From Verrucomicrobiia bacterium (GTDB lineage Bacteria; Verrucomicrobiota; Verrucomicrobiia; Limisphaerales; UBA1100): a stretch of DNA of 37,722 nt. The stretch lies in NCBI GenBank assembly GCA_014239365.1, contig JAAZZB010000018.1:1-37722 (forward strand). Direction: 5' to 3'. Of this stretch, positions 8,855 through 17,671 are shown piece after piece. Position 1 is the stretch's first letter. Every line of letters starts with the position of its first letter. The notes under the pieces were generated by a model that did not search any database, was not told the origin of the DNA, and saw only the letters and a program-made list of their open reading frames with translations. The position numbers and the translations under genes are program-made.

Positions 8855-11320
8855 TTAGTGGTTAAAAATAAACTCCTTCGAATTCAGCACAGCCCAGAAT
8901 AAATCATTCAACACCTCTTCGTCCGGACGCCCTTCTTTGAAGAAAACCATCAGCTTCGCTTTTTCCGAAGCCGTCGGTTTGCGGGCCAAACAGCGCAGGT
9001 AAATATCATCCAAAATCTCGTCTGGTTTTTTGCCTTCTTTAATCTGGTTTCGAACCACGCCTCCTTGAGCGCACTTGCTGTTCACGGTATCGCCATTGAG
9101 CAAATGCAGCGCCTGCGAAAGATTGGGTTCAAGGGCCACTTCGCACGAGCACACTGTGGTGCGGGTGGCGCGGCCAAATGTGGTGAGGAAGAACGTGCTG
9201 GTGCCACCATCCACAATTTCAACTGCACTGGAGCCGTTCGGCAGGCCGCGGAATTTGTTTTTGGTGTCGGTCACCTGGCTGATGATATCCAGCAACACTT
9301 CGGCGCGCACGCGGCGGATGCTGCTCTTGGCAAAGTTCAGCGTGTCGGATTTGTTCAACTCGTTGCTTTGCACGCTGCGCTGGTAGGCGCGGGACACGCA
9401 AATGTCGCGCACAAGTTTTTTGAAATTATAACCACTCGCCGCGAAACGTTTGCCCAACTCCTCGAGCAATTCCGGGTTGCTCGGCGGGTTGCTAATGCGC
9501 ACATCATCCACCGGTTCCACAATGCCGACCCCCATGAAATGGCCCCAGACGATGTTGGCCATATTTTTGGCGAAGTAGGGGTTTTTTGGCGAAGCCAGCC
9601 AGTTCGCTAAAGCAATGCGACGATCTTCGCCACTCTTCAACGGAAACCCTGAGCGCGGTTGGCCATTGGAATCTTTGGCGATCTCCGGGCCATCGGCACC
9701 GAGAAACTTGGGCGGCATATCGCGATTGCCCACGATGTGGCGCACGCCGCCGCTGCGGCGATTGTAAATGATGGTCTCGCGATTGTCCTCGCCGGTCTTG
9801 CGACCCACTTGTGCGAAGAAAGCGGAGAAGCTGTAATAGTCATCCATCGTCCAGCGATCGAAAGGATGGTTGTGGCACTGGGCGCACTGGATGCGCATGC
9901 CCATGAAAATTTGCGCGGCATTCTCGGTGAGCTTCTGCGTGTCGCGCTCCACTTGATAAAAATTTCCGGCGGGATTGCTGAAGGTACCTCCGCGCGCGCC
10001 GAGTAGTTCGCGCACGATTTTATCCATCGGCTGATCCTGCTCAAACTGATCGCGCAACCACTCGAAATACAACACGGCGTTCTTGTAATAAAACCGATTG
10101 TTTTGAGTGCGGATTTGCAACAGCTCGGCCCATTTCATCACCCACATCCGCACGAACTCCGGGCGGGCAATTAACTCGTCGATAAGCTTCTCGCGCTTGG
10201 CGGGCGATTTATCCGCCACAAATGCGGCAACGGCTTCGGGGGCGGGCAGCTCGCCGATGACGTCGAGATAAGCGCGCCGAATGAAGGTGTTGTCATCACA
10301 AAGACCACTGGGCGTGATGCGGATTTTCTTCAGCTTATTGTGCACCAGAGTATCAATGTAATTGGCCTCGGGCTCTTTAGGGAACACGAAACTCTTCAGC
10401 TTCGGAATCACAAGCACTTGCGTGCCCACGGTGATTTGGTCGTAGCGCGCCATGATGAAGGACTCGCCGCGTTGCCCGGCGGTCATCTTGCCTTTGCCGT
10501 CGACTTTGGTGGAGACATCGTTGTTGGTGATGAACATCGTCTCGTGCGTCACATCGCGTGTGGAGCCATCGCTGTACACGGCGCGCACGATGATTTGTTG
10601 CTCGGCGCCTTCGCCTTCGAGCACGGATTGTTTCGGATGGATTTCGAGGTCCACCACTTTCGGCGTACCGGCGGGATCGTTGGGCGCCCCCGCCTCCAGC
10701 CAACGCACGAGTGTTTTATATAGGCTACTTTCCGCGGTCATCACTTTGCCTCCGGTATGCGTCACGCGGCCCGTGGCTTTCTCGAGCAACAAACTATCGT
10801 GCGGCAAGGCGAGGTTGATGCGGCGGCCAAGATTTTCGCGGGTGATGCATTGATAATCAAGCTGCGGATTGAAACCAAACAACGACAACCGAAACCCATC
10901 TTTTCCGCTGGCTGCACCGTGACACCCCCCCGCGTTGCAACCGCCCTTGGTGAAGGTGGGCATCACATCGAGATTAAATCGGATAGGACGTTCCTCGCTG
11001 GCTTTTTCAACTTTCACCGGCACGGTAAGCGTGCGGTCGGCAAACTCAATCTTCAGCGAAGTGGCGCCATTGACCACGGGGTAGATGATGTGTTTTTCAA
11101 ACTTGATCAGCTTGGGATTCGCAAACGTATACTTCGCTTCCGCAGTAACATCGCGCGTGGTGCTGTCGGCAAACGTGGCCTGCACCATCAACTGCTGCTT
11201 GCCGCGGAGCGTCACCAAATGGGCGTCCTTCGGGTACACCTGTAAATCCACCAAATCCTTCGGAGCCGCGCTGAGCAACAGCGGTGCGGCGAGGAGAGCG
11301 AGTAATGTTTTTTTTATCAT
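8855..11320 (-). CDS. Ig-like/DUF1549/DUF1553 exported protein
   Basis: 821 residues with an N-terminal signal peptide (LLALLAAPLLLSAAP). Two bacterial Ig-like (BIG2-type) domains are visible at about 22-105 and 221-305, each with a DSTTRDVT or DGSTRDVT strand. Between them lies a cytochrome-like segment with the unusual spacing C128-N-A-G-G-C133-H134. DUF1549 follows (FIRRAYLDVIGELP at about 347-360) with a classical CAQCH at 479-483, then DUF1553 in the C-terminal half (SNPELLEELGKRF, LVRDICVSRAYQRS). Such proteins are nearly always encoded next to DUF1501 proteins, as here. Function is unproven; a periplasmic, possibly haem-bearing protein is the safest statement. It follows the PPC-domain gene by 21 bp, consistent with one operon. 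Confidence 0.9.
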   Translation of the reverse strand: MIKKTLLALLAAPLLLSAAPKDLVDLQVYPKDAHLVTLRGKQQLMVQATFADSTTRDVTAEAKYTFANPKLIKFEKHIIYPVVNGATSLKIEFADRTLTVPVKVEKASEERPIRFNLDVMPTFTKGGCNAGGCHGAASGKDGFRLSLFGFNPQLDYQCITRENLGRRINLALPHDSLLLEKATGRVTHTGGKVMTAESSLYKTLVRWLEAGAPNDPAGTPKVVDLEIHPKQSVLEGEGAEQQIIVRAVYSDGSTRDVTHETMFITNNDVSTKVDGKGKMTAGQRGESFIMARYDQITVGTQVLVIPKLKSFVFPKEPEANYIDTLVHNKLKKIRITPSGLCDDNTFIRRAYLDVIGELPAPEAVAAFVADKSPAKREKLIDELIARPEFVRMWVMKWAELLQIRTQNNRFYYKNAVLYFEWLRDQFEQDQPMDKIVRELLGARGGTFSNPAGNFYQVERDTQKLTENAAQIFMGMRIQCAQCHNHPFDRWTMDDYYSFSAFFAQVGRKTGEDNRETIIYNRRSGGVRHIVGNRDMPPKFLGADGPEIAKDSNGQPRSGFPLKSGEDRRIALANWLASPKNPYFAKNMANIVWGHFMGVGIVEPVDDVRISNPPSNPELLEELGKRFAASGYNFKKLVRDICVSRAYQRSVQSNELNKSDTLNFAKSSIRRVRAEVLLDIISQVTDTKNKFRGLPNGSSAVEIVDGGTSTFFLTTFGRATRTTVCSCEVALEPNLSQALHLLNGDTVNSKCAQGGVVRNQIKEGKKPDEILDDIYLRCLARKPTASEKAKLMVFFKEGRPDEEVLNDLFWAVLNSKEFIFNH

Positions 11321-11341
11321 GTTAAAATCGTGTTGTGTAAA

Positions 11342-13741
11342 TTATTTGGCTTCAACCACTTTGCCCAACGAACGGACCGAGGGCTTTTTGATGGATGGCG
11401 GCGCGGGCGGCACATTGATGCGCAACGTGCCGCGGCCACCGAGGGTTTGGGTGACGGTATGGCCGCTGTGATTGAGTGTCATTTTGCAATACACCGTGCG
11501 GTGCAATCCGGCGCGGGCGTTGTCGGCGACGGTGATGGGGAAGGTCAGCGCCTTGGTGTCCTGCGTCATTTCAAGTTTAACCGTCGAAGTGCCACTCGGC
11601 AGTCCGACCAATTCCACCGTCGCTTTGCCGGGGAATTTGGTGCGATTGGTGAGGGCCACTTTCAGTGCCGTGGGATAACCCTGCGTCGTTGTGGCGGGAG
11701 TGATTTTGCCGACCATAAAATAGTCGGCGATTTTCAGCGAGGTGAGCTGGGTGGACACGTACGCCGTGCCGCCGCTGACGCTGGCGGTGCCGAGCATCGC
11801 GATTTTGTGTTCCAGAATCTCCGCGCCGGTGTTGGCGCTGAAGAGGTAAGTGATTTCGTTTTTGCCGGCGGGGATGTTGATGTTCGAACTGCAACTGAGC
11901 CCCGACGGACGGGTGAGCATCCGGACGTTGATGTTGCCATTAAAGCCTTCCTTGCGCTCGGCGATCACTTTGAGCGGCAGTGTGCCCGCGCGCACGAGTG
12001 GCGCCTTGAGCTCTTCGATGCGGATCTTAAATGGCAATTCCTCCACCACGACCACAGCCATTTTGTCCACCCATGTTTTATAATACACACCGCGGTTACC
12101 GTCCTGCACGAGATCGTAATTTTGCCAAATGCCGCCACTAATATCGGCCACGTTTTCGCCAGTGAGCTTGCCCATGAGATCGCCCAACGTGCCGCCAATC
12201 GGCGCATCGGCCGCAGCCTCAAACACGATGGTTTGCGATGACTTGTTGCTGGCCATCGGGGCGGCGTGCAGGGTGATGCCCTTCGGGAAATCTTTGGTGC
12301 TCAATGCGAGCGCACCACCGAAGTTGGAACGGCGCGCCTGGATGACAAGCGGGAAACGATTGCCGCGCGCGACGACGACGTTCTTGCGCGTCTGCGTGTC
12401 GTAGCGGCGGGTGTCCAGCACGTACAAGCTCAGCTCCGGCACGCGGGGCTGGAACTCCACGCGATAAGTGTAATCCGGCCCGCCATTGCCAAGATGATCG
12501 CGGATGCGCAGGGTGTACTCGCCATCGGCCGGAACGGTCCAACTAATATAACTGTCGGGCCCGCCGGAGTCGTCGTTGCTGGCGAGGTTGCGTCCGTCCT
12601 TGTTGCAAATGTTCATTACCGTGTCGATGGGCGAACGCAGTTTGCGGGCGTATACCCGCACATCAAAACGCTTGCCGCGCTTGGCGGTGAACCGGAACCA
12701 ATCTTCGTCCCCTTTGGTTTGGATGATGCCGTTCAGCGCGAGCGGCAATGGCGCTTCGATGAGGCGCGCTTCGCCCACAGAATTGTTCGGCTCGGCTTCG
12801 AGCTCGTTGGGGAACGGTGACACCCGCACTTTGTTGCCCGACGGCGCCACCACGCCTTCCGCTTGCGGGAAGACCGCAAGGTCACGAAAGCACGGCTGGT
12901 TTTGCTGACCGAAGGTGGCCTCAAAGGTTTTGGGTTCGGGCGCGACATATTTCTGTTTGAAATCGCCGGCAGCTTGGTCGATGAATTTCACTTCCAATTC
13001 CTTGCCCTGCTGACCGCCCGCAGGATACACCGCTGTGGGCCTCGGGAACGTACCCACGTGAAGGCGATATGCGCCCAGAGCGCCGTATGAAGTTTCGCGC
13101 AGCACGATCGTATACACGTCGTCTTCCTTGGCCACGGCAGACGCAAAACAGTCCTGCACAAACAGCGGGGTATCATCCGAACGCGCCACGATAAATCCTT
13201 TGCTGTTTTCGATCGCCACGTACGGATCATAAAACCCACGGCCCAGACGAATGCTTTCCACCTCGGCGGAAATGCGCTGGCCTTTTTTCACGTCCACCGC
13301 ATAGCGATCCACCGATTCCGCCGCCACCGAGCCGGCCACCGTGCAGTTGAGCGGCAGCTTCTGCGGGCCTTCGCCTTCCTTCGGTGTCACCTTGCGCACC
13401 ATATCAAACGGGCCCACGAAAAATGTACGCAGTTCCGTTACGCCGCCGCGCGTGCGAACGCGTGCCTTGTGCTCGCCCAGCGGGCAACCGGCATCGGCCT
13501 TGATGACCGCCTTAATAAAACGATCATTCTTCTCGATGATTTTCACCAGCTTCACGCCGGGATGATAAAAGAACACGTCCTCCGCATCGGCCAGGCGCTG
13601 GCCGCGGAAGGTGACCTCCGTCTCAGTGCCCACCTTCAAACCGCCCGGCGAAAGGTAACTCAGGCGCGGATCCACCGCTGCCGCGTTGCTGACCAACCCG
13701 GCCAAACCGAGCATCATTATCCAGTGCTTCATCATTTTCAT
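11342..13741 (-). CDS. Exported PPC-domain (pre-peptidase C-terminal) beta-sandwich protein
   Basis: A 799-residue secreted protein. ATG 13741 is chosen (MKMMKHW, then a hydrophobic signal segment ending in SNAAA) because upstream codons add a hydrophilic, non-signal-like extension. The PPC domain is clear in the middle: GDEDWFRFTAKRGKRFDV, then SNDDSGGPDSYISWTVPADG and YTLRIRD. Flanking regions look like repeated Ig/beta-sandwich modules; the N-terminal YLSPGGLKVGTETEVTFRG resembles IPT/TIG-like folds. No peptidase domain is present. PPC domains usually mediate binding or export in extracellular enzymes. The gene is second in the DUF1501 operon, and homologues are common beside DUF1549/DUF1553 genes in Planctomycetota and Verrucomicrobiota. 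The role is unknown. Confidence 0.82.
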   Translation of the reverse strand: MKMMKHWIMMLGLAGLVSNAAAVDPRLSYLSPGGLKVGTETEVTFRGQRLADAEDVFFYHPGVKLVKIIEKNDRFIKAVIKADAGCPLGEHKARVRTRGGVTELRTFFVGPFDMVRKVTPKEGEGPQKLPLNCTVAGSVAAESVDRYAVDVKKGQRISAEVESIRLGRGFYDPYVAIENSKGFIVARSDDTPLFVQDCFASAVAKEDDVYTIVLRETSYGALGAYRLHVGTFPRPTAVYPAGGQQGKELEVKFIDQAAGDFKQKYVAPEPKTFEATFGQQNQPCFRDLAVFPQAEGVVAPSGNKVRVSPFPNELEAEPNNSVGEARLIEAPLPLALNGIIQTKGDEDWFRFTAKRGKRFDVRVYARKLRSPIDTVMNICNKDGRNLASNDDSGGPDSYISWTVPADGEYTLRIRDHLGNGGPDYTYRVEFQPRVPELSLYVLDTRRYDTQTRKNVVVARGNRFPLVIQARRSNFGGALALSTKDFPKGITLHAAPMASNKSSQTIVFEAAADAPIGGTLGDLMGKLTGENVADISGGIWQNYDLVQDGNRGVYYKTWVDKMAVVVVEELPFKIRIEELKAPLVRAGTLPLKVIAERKEGFNGNINVRMLTRPSGLSCSSNINIPAGKNEITYLFSANTGAEILEHKIAMLGTASVSGGTAYVSTQLTSLKIADYFMVGKITPATTTQGYPTALKVALTNRTKFPGKATVELVGLPSGTSTVKLEMTQDTKALTFPITVADNARAGLHRTVYCKMTLNHSGHTVTQTLGGRGTLRINVPPAPPSIKKPSVRSLGKVVEAK

Positions 13742-13770
13742 TTTGTGATTCTGTGATTTTGTAAACGCGC

Positions 13771-13800
13771 GGGGCAAAGTTTCTTGCGAAACATTGCCCC
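13771..13800. other. Strong intra-operon hairpin
   Basis: GGGGCAA at 13771-13777 pairs with TTGCCCC at 13794-13800. Inside these, GTTTC (13779-13783) pairs with GAAAC (13788-13792), leaving a single A-A mismatch and a TTGC loop. It lies between the stop of the DUF1501 gene and the start of the PPC gene. On the minus strand no T-run follows, so it looks more like an mRNA-stability or processing stem than an efficient terminator. A second, looser GC inverted repeat (13799-13805 with 13826-13832) abuts it. Confidence 0.6.
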
Positions 13801-13833
13801 GGGCGAGGTGGATTGTCAGAGAGACCGCCCGGC

Positions 13834-15186
13834 TTAGGTGAGCGCTCCCTTCAGAATTTCGCCGTCGTAATTGATCGGCATCGGGCGATTGCCCGGGCCT
13901 ACCAAACGACGTTGCGGATCGATGCCGATGAGCGAGTAAACCGTGGCTGCCCAGTCCGGCACGTGCACCGGATCTTCCTCAGGCTCCGCACCGGTGGGAT
14001 CGGACATGCCGTGAATGTAGCCGCCTTTGATGCCGCCGCCGGCCATGACCACGCTGAACACTTTCGGCCAGTGATCGCGGCCCGCCGTGCGGTTAATTTT
14101 CGGGGTCCGGCCAAATTCACTGGTCACCATCACCAACGTTTCGTCGAGCATCCCGCGCTTGTCGAGGTCGCGGATCAACGCCGCGAAGGCCTGATCGAAC
14201 GCCGGCATTTGCCCGCCATTCGCCGCGGCGATGTTGCTGTGATGATCCCAGCCGCCGTAGGTGGTGCTCACCATTCGCACGCCGGACTCCACCAAACGCC
14301 GCGCCAACAGGAAGCGGCCGCCGGCGGTGTTGCGCCCATACTCGTCGCGCAGCTTGGCCGGTTCTTTATTCAGGTCAAACGCATCGCGCGCTTCCGGCGA
14401 GGAAATCATCGCGTAAGCGCGTTGATAAAAACTATCCATGCCCGCCAACGCATCGCTCTTTTCAAGCGCGCTGAAATGGCTGTCCACAATCGAGCGCATA
14501 TCGCGCCGTTTGCCAAAGCGCTTGGCGTCGATGCCGCTCGGCAAGGCAAGATCCCGCACGCGGAAATTAGCGTTGCCCGGATCCGCGCCGAGGCTGAAGG
14601 GGCCAAACGCACTGCCAAGATACCCCGTGCCGCCGTTGCGGCTTTGGCTGGGGATGGCCACGTAAGGTGGCAAATTTTTGCGCGGGCCAAACTCGTGGCT
14701 GACGATCGAGCCGATGCTCGGGAAAATCACCGCCGGGCTGGGGCGGATACCGGTCATCATATTATGCGTGCCCCGCTCGTGCGCCGCTTCGCCGTGAGTC
14801 ATCGAGCGGATGACCGTCAGTTTGTCGGCCACCTTCGCGGTGTTCTTGAGGTTTTCCGAAAACCGCTCGCCGGTATTCGTCTTCACCGTGCCCAACGGGC
14901 CGCGGTATTCTGCCGGTGAAAGATACTTGGGATCCCATGACTCCTGATGCGCTGAGCCGCCCGGCAGGAAAATGTTGATGATGTTCTTGGCCTTACCCGG
15001 CTTGCTTTGCTTGGCCCCGTCTTTCCAATCCTCGCCTGCGGCCTTGGCTTCGAGCGACAAAAAATCGCCGAGCGTCAGCCCCAGCCCGAGGCCGCCCATA
15101 GCGCCTACGGACAGAAAGTCACGTCGATTAGGGTTGGTGGCGTGGTCGTTGCCGCCACAGAATTGGTATCCGGTTTTTTTGCTCAT
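13834..15186 (-). CDS. DUF1501 (sulfatase-like alkaline-phosphatase fold) protein, Tat-exported
   Basis: 450 residues. The N-terminus carries a twin-arginine signal, NRRDFLSVGAMGG (about 20-32) followed by a Gly/Leu-rich segment and AKA, so export in folded form is likely. DUF1501 belongs to the alkaline-phosphatase-like superfamily. GWDHHSN, TSEFGRTP and GRDHW are present and are plausible metal or active-site positions. No substrate is established for the family. It is the first gene of the four-gene minus-strand operon and is preceded by a perfect TGTGA-N6-TCACA palindrome. The pairing with the DUF1549/DUF1553 and cytochrome genes is the standard arrangement in Planctomycetota and Verrucomicrobiota. 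Confidence 0.92.
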   Translation of the reverse strand: MSKKTGYQFCGGNDHATNPNRRDFLSVGAMGGLGLGLTLGDFLSLEAKAAGEDWKDGAKQSKPGKAKNIINIFLPGGSAHQESWDPKYLSPAEYRGPLGTVKTNTGERFSENLKNTAKVADKLTVIRSMTHGEAAHERGTHNMMTGIRPSPAVIFPSIGSIVSHEFGPRKNLPPYVAIPSQSRNGGTGYLGSAFGPFSLGADPGNANFRVRDLALPSGIDAKRFGKRRDMRSIVDSHFSALEKSDALAGMDSFYQRAYAMISSPEARDAFDLNKEPAKLRDEYGRNTAGGRFLLARRLVESGVRMVSTTYGGWDHHSNIAAANGGQMPAFDQAFAALIRDLDKRGMLDETLVMVTSEFGRTPKINRTAGRDHWPKVFSVVMAGGGIKGGYIHGMSDPTGAEPEEDPVHVPDWAATVYSLIGIDPQRRLVGPGNRPMPINYDGEILKGALT

Positions 15187-15250
15187 AAATCTGGTTTGGG
15201 TGGTTGCGCTTCTATGACACTTTTGTGCGTCTGATTTCGACCCCCGATTC

Positions 15251-15266
15251 TGTGAATCTATTCACA
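15251..15266. promoter_or_regulatory. CRP/FNR-like palindrome TGTGAATCTATTCACA
   Basis: This perfect palindrome (7-bp arms, 2-bp centre) fits the CRP consensus TGTGA-N6-TCACA exactly. Its near edge is 64 bp upstream of the DUF1501 start codon and its far edge is 118 bp upstream of the divergent zincin gene. CRP/FNR-family regulators use such sites, but which regulator binds here, if any, is inference. Confidence 0.5.
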
Positions 15267-15350
15267 AAAAAGCAACGCAAAAACGCTTTTTTTGGGCTGC
15301 TTTTCAGGGTGATTTTTTGGCCGTTTGGGCAAATTTCCACCCCCCGAACG

Positions 15351-15379
15351 TTGACTGTGCCCGGCCCGCGCTTTACAAA
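15351..15379 (+). promoter_or_regulatory. Promoter TTGACT-N17-TACAAA placed for a leaderless mRNA
   Basis: TTGACT (15351-15356) and TACAAA (15374-15379) have optimal 17-bp spacing. The -10 box ends only 5 bp before ATG 15385, so transcription should begin at or next to the start codon. No Shine-Dalgarno sequence is possible in such a transcript. Confidence 0.55.
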
Positions 15380-15384
15380 AGGGA

Positions 15385-16152
15385 ATGCACCGCGTTCTCG
15401 CATCGATTTTCCTCCTCGCCACGCCGCTTTTGCAGGCTGAAATTAAGCCGCCCAAAACGCCTTTTGATGACTACCTCGTGGCGCCGTTGCGTGTGCATCG
15501 GTTGGTGACTCCCGGCGAGCTAAACCTCACCACCACGCTGGAGGAAAAGGATCTCCATCGCATTTTTGAAAAGGTCAACCGCATCTGGGGCCACGCCGGC
15601 GTGCACTTTGCATTCGAATCCATCATCACCGAACCGGCCGCCAACCCCAACGCCTATCGCCAAAACCATAAATCCCGCCAACTCCGCTGGCTGCTCGCCA
15701 TCCGCCCCAAGGCCAGCCGCAAGGCCGATTGTTTTCACATCTATTACATCAAACGTTTCCTCGCCAACGGCGTGTACATTGGCGGCGACGGGATGTTCGT
15801 CAAAGATATGGCCCGCCTGCGCACCGTGGAAGGCGGCGTGGGCGAACCCATCCCGCGCGTCACCTCGCACGAACTCGGCCACGCGCTCACGCTGCGGCAC
15901 CGGCAGGAAGTCACCAACCTCATGGCCAGCGGCACTTCGGGTTGGACGTTTAATGAAGCGGAAATCAAACAAGCCCGCGACGCGGCAAAAAAACTAAAGT
16001 GGATTCGCTCCGCCCCGGAAATGTTAAAAGAAGCCGATGCCCTCTATCAGCAAGGCGACAAAAAGAAAGCCGCCCTCCTTTACCGCCAACTCGCCGGCAT
16101 CCCGCTGCGCTGCCCCGAAACCGCGCGGGCAAAAACGAGAAGCAATCCTTGA
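15385..16152 (+). CDS. Secreted zincin (metzincin-like) metallopeptidase
   Basis: 255 residues with a signal peptide (MHRVLASIFLLATPLLQA). The zinc site is complete: HELGHALTLRH gives H162, E163, H166 and H172, the extended HExxHxxxxxH motif of metzincins. The Met180 in TNLMASG eight residues later is suitably placed for the Met-turn. A helical C-terminal tail follows, including a TPR-like ADALYQQGDKKKAALLYRQL. Substrates are unknown; the protein probably acts in the periplasm or outside the cell. The promoter predicts a leaderless transcript. The gene ends just before a perfect 17-bp inverted repeat and converges with the DUF4389 gene. Confidence 0.85.
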   Translation: MHRVLASIFLLATPLLQAEIKPPKTPFDDYLVAPLRVHRLVTPGELNLTTTLEEKDLHRIFEKVNRIWGHAGVHFAFESIITEPAANPNAYRQNHKSRQLRWLLAIRPKASRKADCFHIYYIKRFLANGVYIGGDGMFVKDMARLRTVEGGVGEPIPRVTSHELGHALTLRHRQEVTNLMASGTSGWTFNEAEIKQARDAAKKLKWIRSAPEMLKEADALYQQGDKKKAALLYRQLAGIPLRCPETARAKTRSNP

Positions 16153-16156
16153 TTTC

Positions 16157-16215
16157 ACCACAGAGACACAGAGGATTTGAATTAGGTTTCTCTGTGTTCT
16201 CTGTGTCTCTGTGGT
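16157..16215. terminator. Perfect 17-bp inverted repeat between convergent genes
   Basis: ACCACAGAGACACAGAG at 16157-16173 is matched exactly by its reverse complement at 16199-16215, with a 25-bp loop. It lies between the converging stops of the zincin (16152) and DUF4389 (16227) genes, so a bidirectional terminator role is plausible. The stem is not GC-rich and has no clear T-run. The CACAGAGACACAGAG theme is, from general experience, a recurrent intergenic element in environmental bacterial genomes, so it may be a dispersed REP-like unit. Confidence 0.6.
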
Positions 16216-16226
16216 AAGAAAATAAA

Positions 16227-17069
16227 TTAAGGCTTCCCGCTGAAAGGCGGATACCGATCGGTCAACATCGTGATGTACGCCATCACGCGCAATCCCCAAC
16301 GGATATTGCCCACCTGAAAATCGTGCATCCCTTTCGGGTATTTCCCCGTAAACAGCACCGCAAACCCAGCCACCACGAGCAGCACGTAACCGGCGATTTG
16401 CCGGAAGAACAGGCAAATCCCATGCGGAACGCCCACATAAATTCCCGCAAAAATTCGCAGCACACAATGCAGCCGACTGGACGTCGCCGGACGCGCAATC
16501 TCCAAACTCACGCCATCGCCTTTATTCCCCATCCCGAACGCCGGATAACCGTCCATCAAATTTCCAACCCGCGCCATCCAGCGCATTGACCACTGATGCA
16601 CGCTCACCACAAAATTATAAATCCCCGCCGGATAACTTCCCGTAAACAAAATCGCGAACCAAGCGATCAGCGAACAGACATTGACGGCAAAACCCAAAAA
16701 CATCAGGCAAACCGCATGCGGCAAAATCAAATAAAAGACCCCCAAGAAAGTCCGCAACAACAACTGCCCGCGCGAGTACTCCGCCTGATGCTGTACGCTC
16801 AACACCACTTCACCGCCACCGCCATCGGCAAGCTGGGGCGGCCCGCCTTCAATCACAATATCCCCCGGCCCGCCAACACCCGCCGCCGGTTGCACCACCT
16901 GCACCACCTGCACCACCTGCACCACCTGCACCACCGGCGTCCATTCCGGCAAGCCCTCGTACCAGGCCATCGTCTCCGGCGTCACCGCGCCGCTTGCCAG
17001 CATACCTTGGATTTGTTCAGCCGAATACGGCCCGACTTGTTCGCCGTTAATGAAGAGATAGATTTGCAT
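16227..17069 (-). CDS. GYF_2 / tandem DUF4389 membrane protein
   Basis: 280 residues. The N-terminus matches the GYF_2 domain (GPYSAEQIQGMLASG, then WYEGLPEWTPV), a small peptide-binding or signalling module. A short VVQVVQ linker is encoded by a 9-bp tandem repeat. Two DUF4389 units follow, each with hydrophobic segments and a signature tail: YPAGIYNFVVSVHQWSMRW with GNLMDGYPAF, and YPKGMHDFQVGNIRWGLRV with LTDRYPPF. The protein should sit in the inner membrane with about four helices. DUF4389 has no known activity. The fusion of a GYF-like sensor to duplicated DUF4389 suggests a membrane adaptor, but that is inference. Confidence 0.85.
   Translation of the reverse strand: MQIYLFINGEQVGPYSAEQIQGMLASGAVTPETMAWYEGLPEWTPVVQVVQVVQVVQVVQPAAGVGGPGDIVIEGGPPQLADGGGGEVVLSVQHQAEYSRGQLLLRTFLGVFYLILPHAVCLMFLGFAVNVCSLIAWFAILFTGSYPAGIYNFVVSVHQWSMRWMARVGNLMDGYPAFGMGNKGDGVSLEIARPATSSRLHCVLRIFAGIYVGVPHGICLFFRQIAGYVLLVVAGFAVLFTGKYPKGMHDFQVGNIRWGLRVMAYITMLTDRYPPFSGKP
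16891..16935 (-). repeat. Five perfect 9-bp tandem repeats (TGCACCACC)
   Basis: Five identical consecutive copies of TGCACCACC lie inside the GYF/DUF4389 gene and encode the Val-Val-Gln linker. The unit is a multiple of three, so copy-number changes would lengthen or shorten the linker without breaking the frame. Confidence 0.9.
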
Positions 17070-17167
17070 TATCGCGCGCGTGGATGCCTTCGCCTAGCAT
17101 CGACCTACTAACGAAAACAGTGATATCCTACTGGAAAAATTCTCCAATCTCAAGCTCAGACTCAATC

Positions 17168-17671
17168 TCAAATAAACACCTCACACTTCGGCAGTGCCTT
17201 TTCCAACGCCGCCACCGCCGCCGGTTCCATCGGGTTGCCGTACAGCCACAGTTGCTTGAGCGATTTCAATGCATACAACGGCGAAGGATCGGTGATGTGA
17301 TTTTTTTCCAGATACAAATACCGCAATCCCGTCAGCTCACGCAGCGGCCCCGCATCCGCGATGCCCGTGCGCGAGAGGCCCAGCATTTTCAATGCGGGCA
17401 ATCCGCGCAATCCCGCCACCCATTTTGTGAGGTCTGCCGCATCCGCTTCATCCAATTTCACGGACTCCACCTGCGCCAAGCGCGCCGCCGTCAGTTCCCC
17501 CTCCGGCCATTGCAAGGCCGCGCGCACCGCCGCTTCCAGCGATTCGGGCCAATCCTCCACCGCCGCTGCCGGCACCCGCAATGCCACCGTCGCCGGCGCG
17601 CCACAGTGCGGGCACGCCGCCGCCGTGGTGCTCAGTGGTTCATCGCACTCCGCACAGACAGTCATACTCAT
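17168..17671 (-). CDS. Zinc-ribbon / leucine-rich-repeat protein
   Basis: 167 residues with no signal peptide. The N-terminus has a four-cysteine zinc ribbon (CAEC at 6-9 and CPHC at 20-23). A linker leads to leucine-rich repeats in the C-terminal half: LPALKMLGLSRTGIAD, LTGLRYLYLEKNHITD and LKSLKQLWLYGNPMEP. LRR proteins of this size usually bind other proteins; no partner is evident. It is probably cytoplasmic. ATG 17671 and ATG 17665 (MSM-T) are equally possible starts. It is 98 bp upstream of the GYF gene on the same strand, and that gap shows no recognisable element. Confidence 0.75.
   Translation of the reverse strand: MSMTVCAECDEPLSTTAAACPHCGAPATVALRVPAAAVEDWPESLEAAVRAALQWPEGELTAARLAQVESVKLDEADAADLTKWVAGLRGLPALKMLGLSRTGIADAGPLRELTGLRYLYLEKNHITDPSPLYALKSLKQLWLYGNPMEPAAVAALEKALPKCEVFI

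Noticed and set aside
9065-9610. 181-codon plus-strand frame opposite the DUF1549/1553 gene
   Set aside because: Antisense shadow with no family features.
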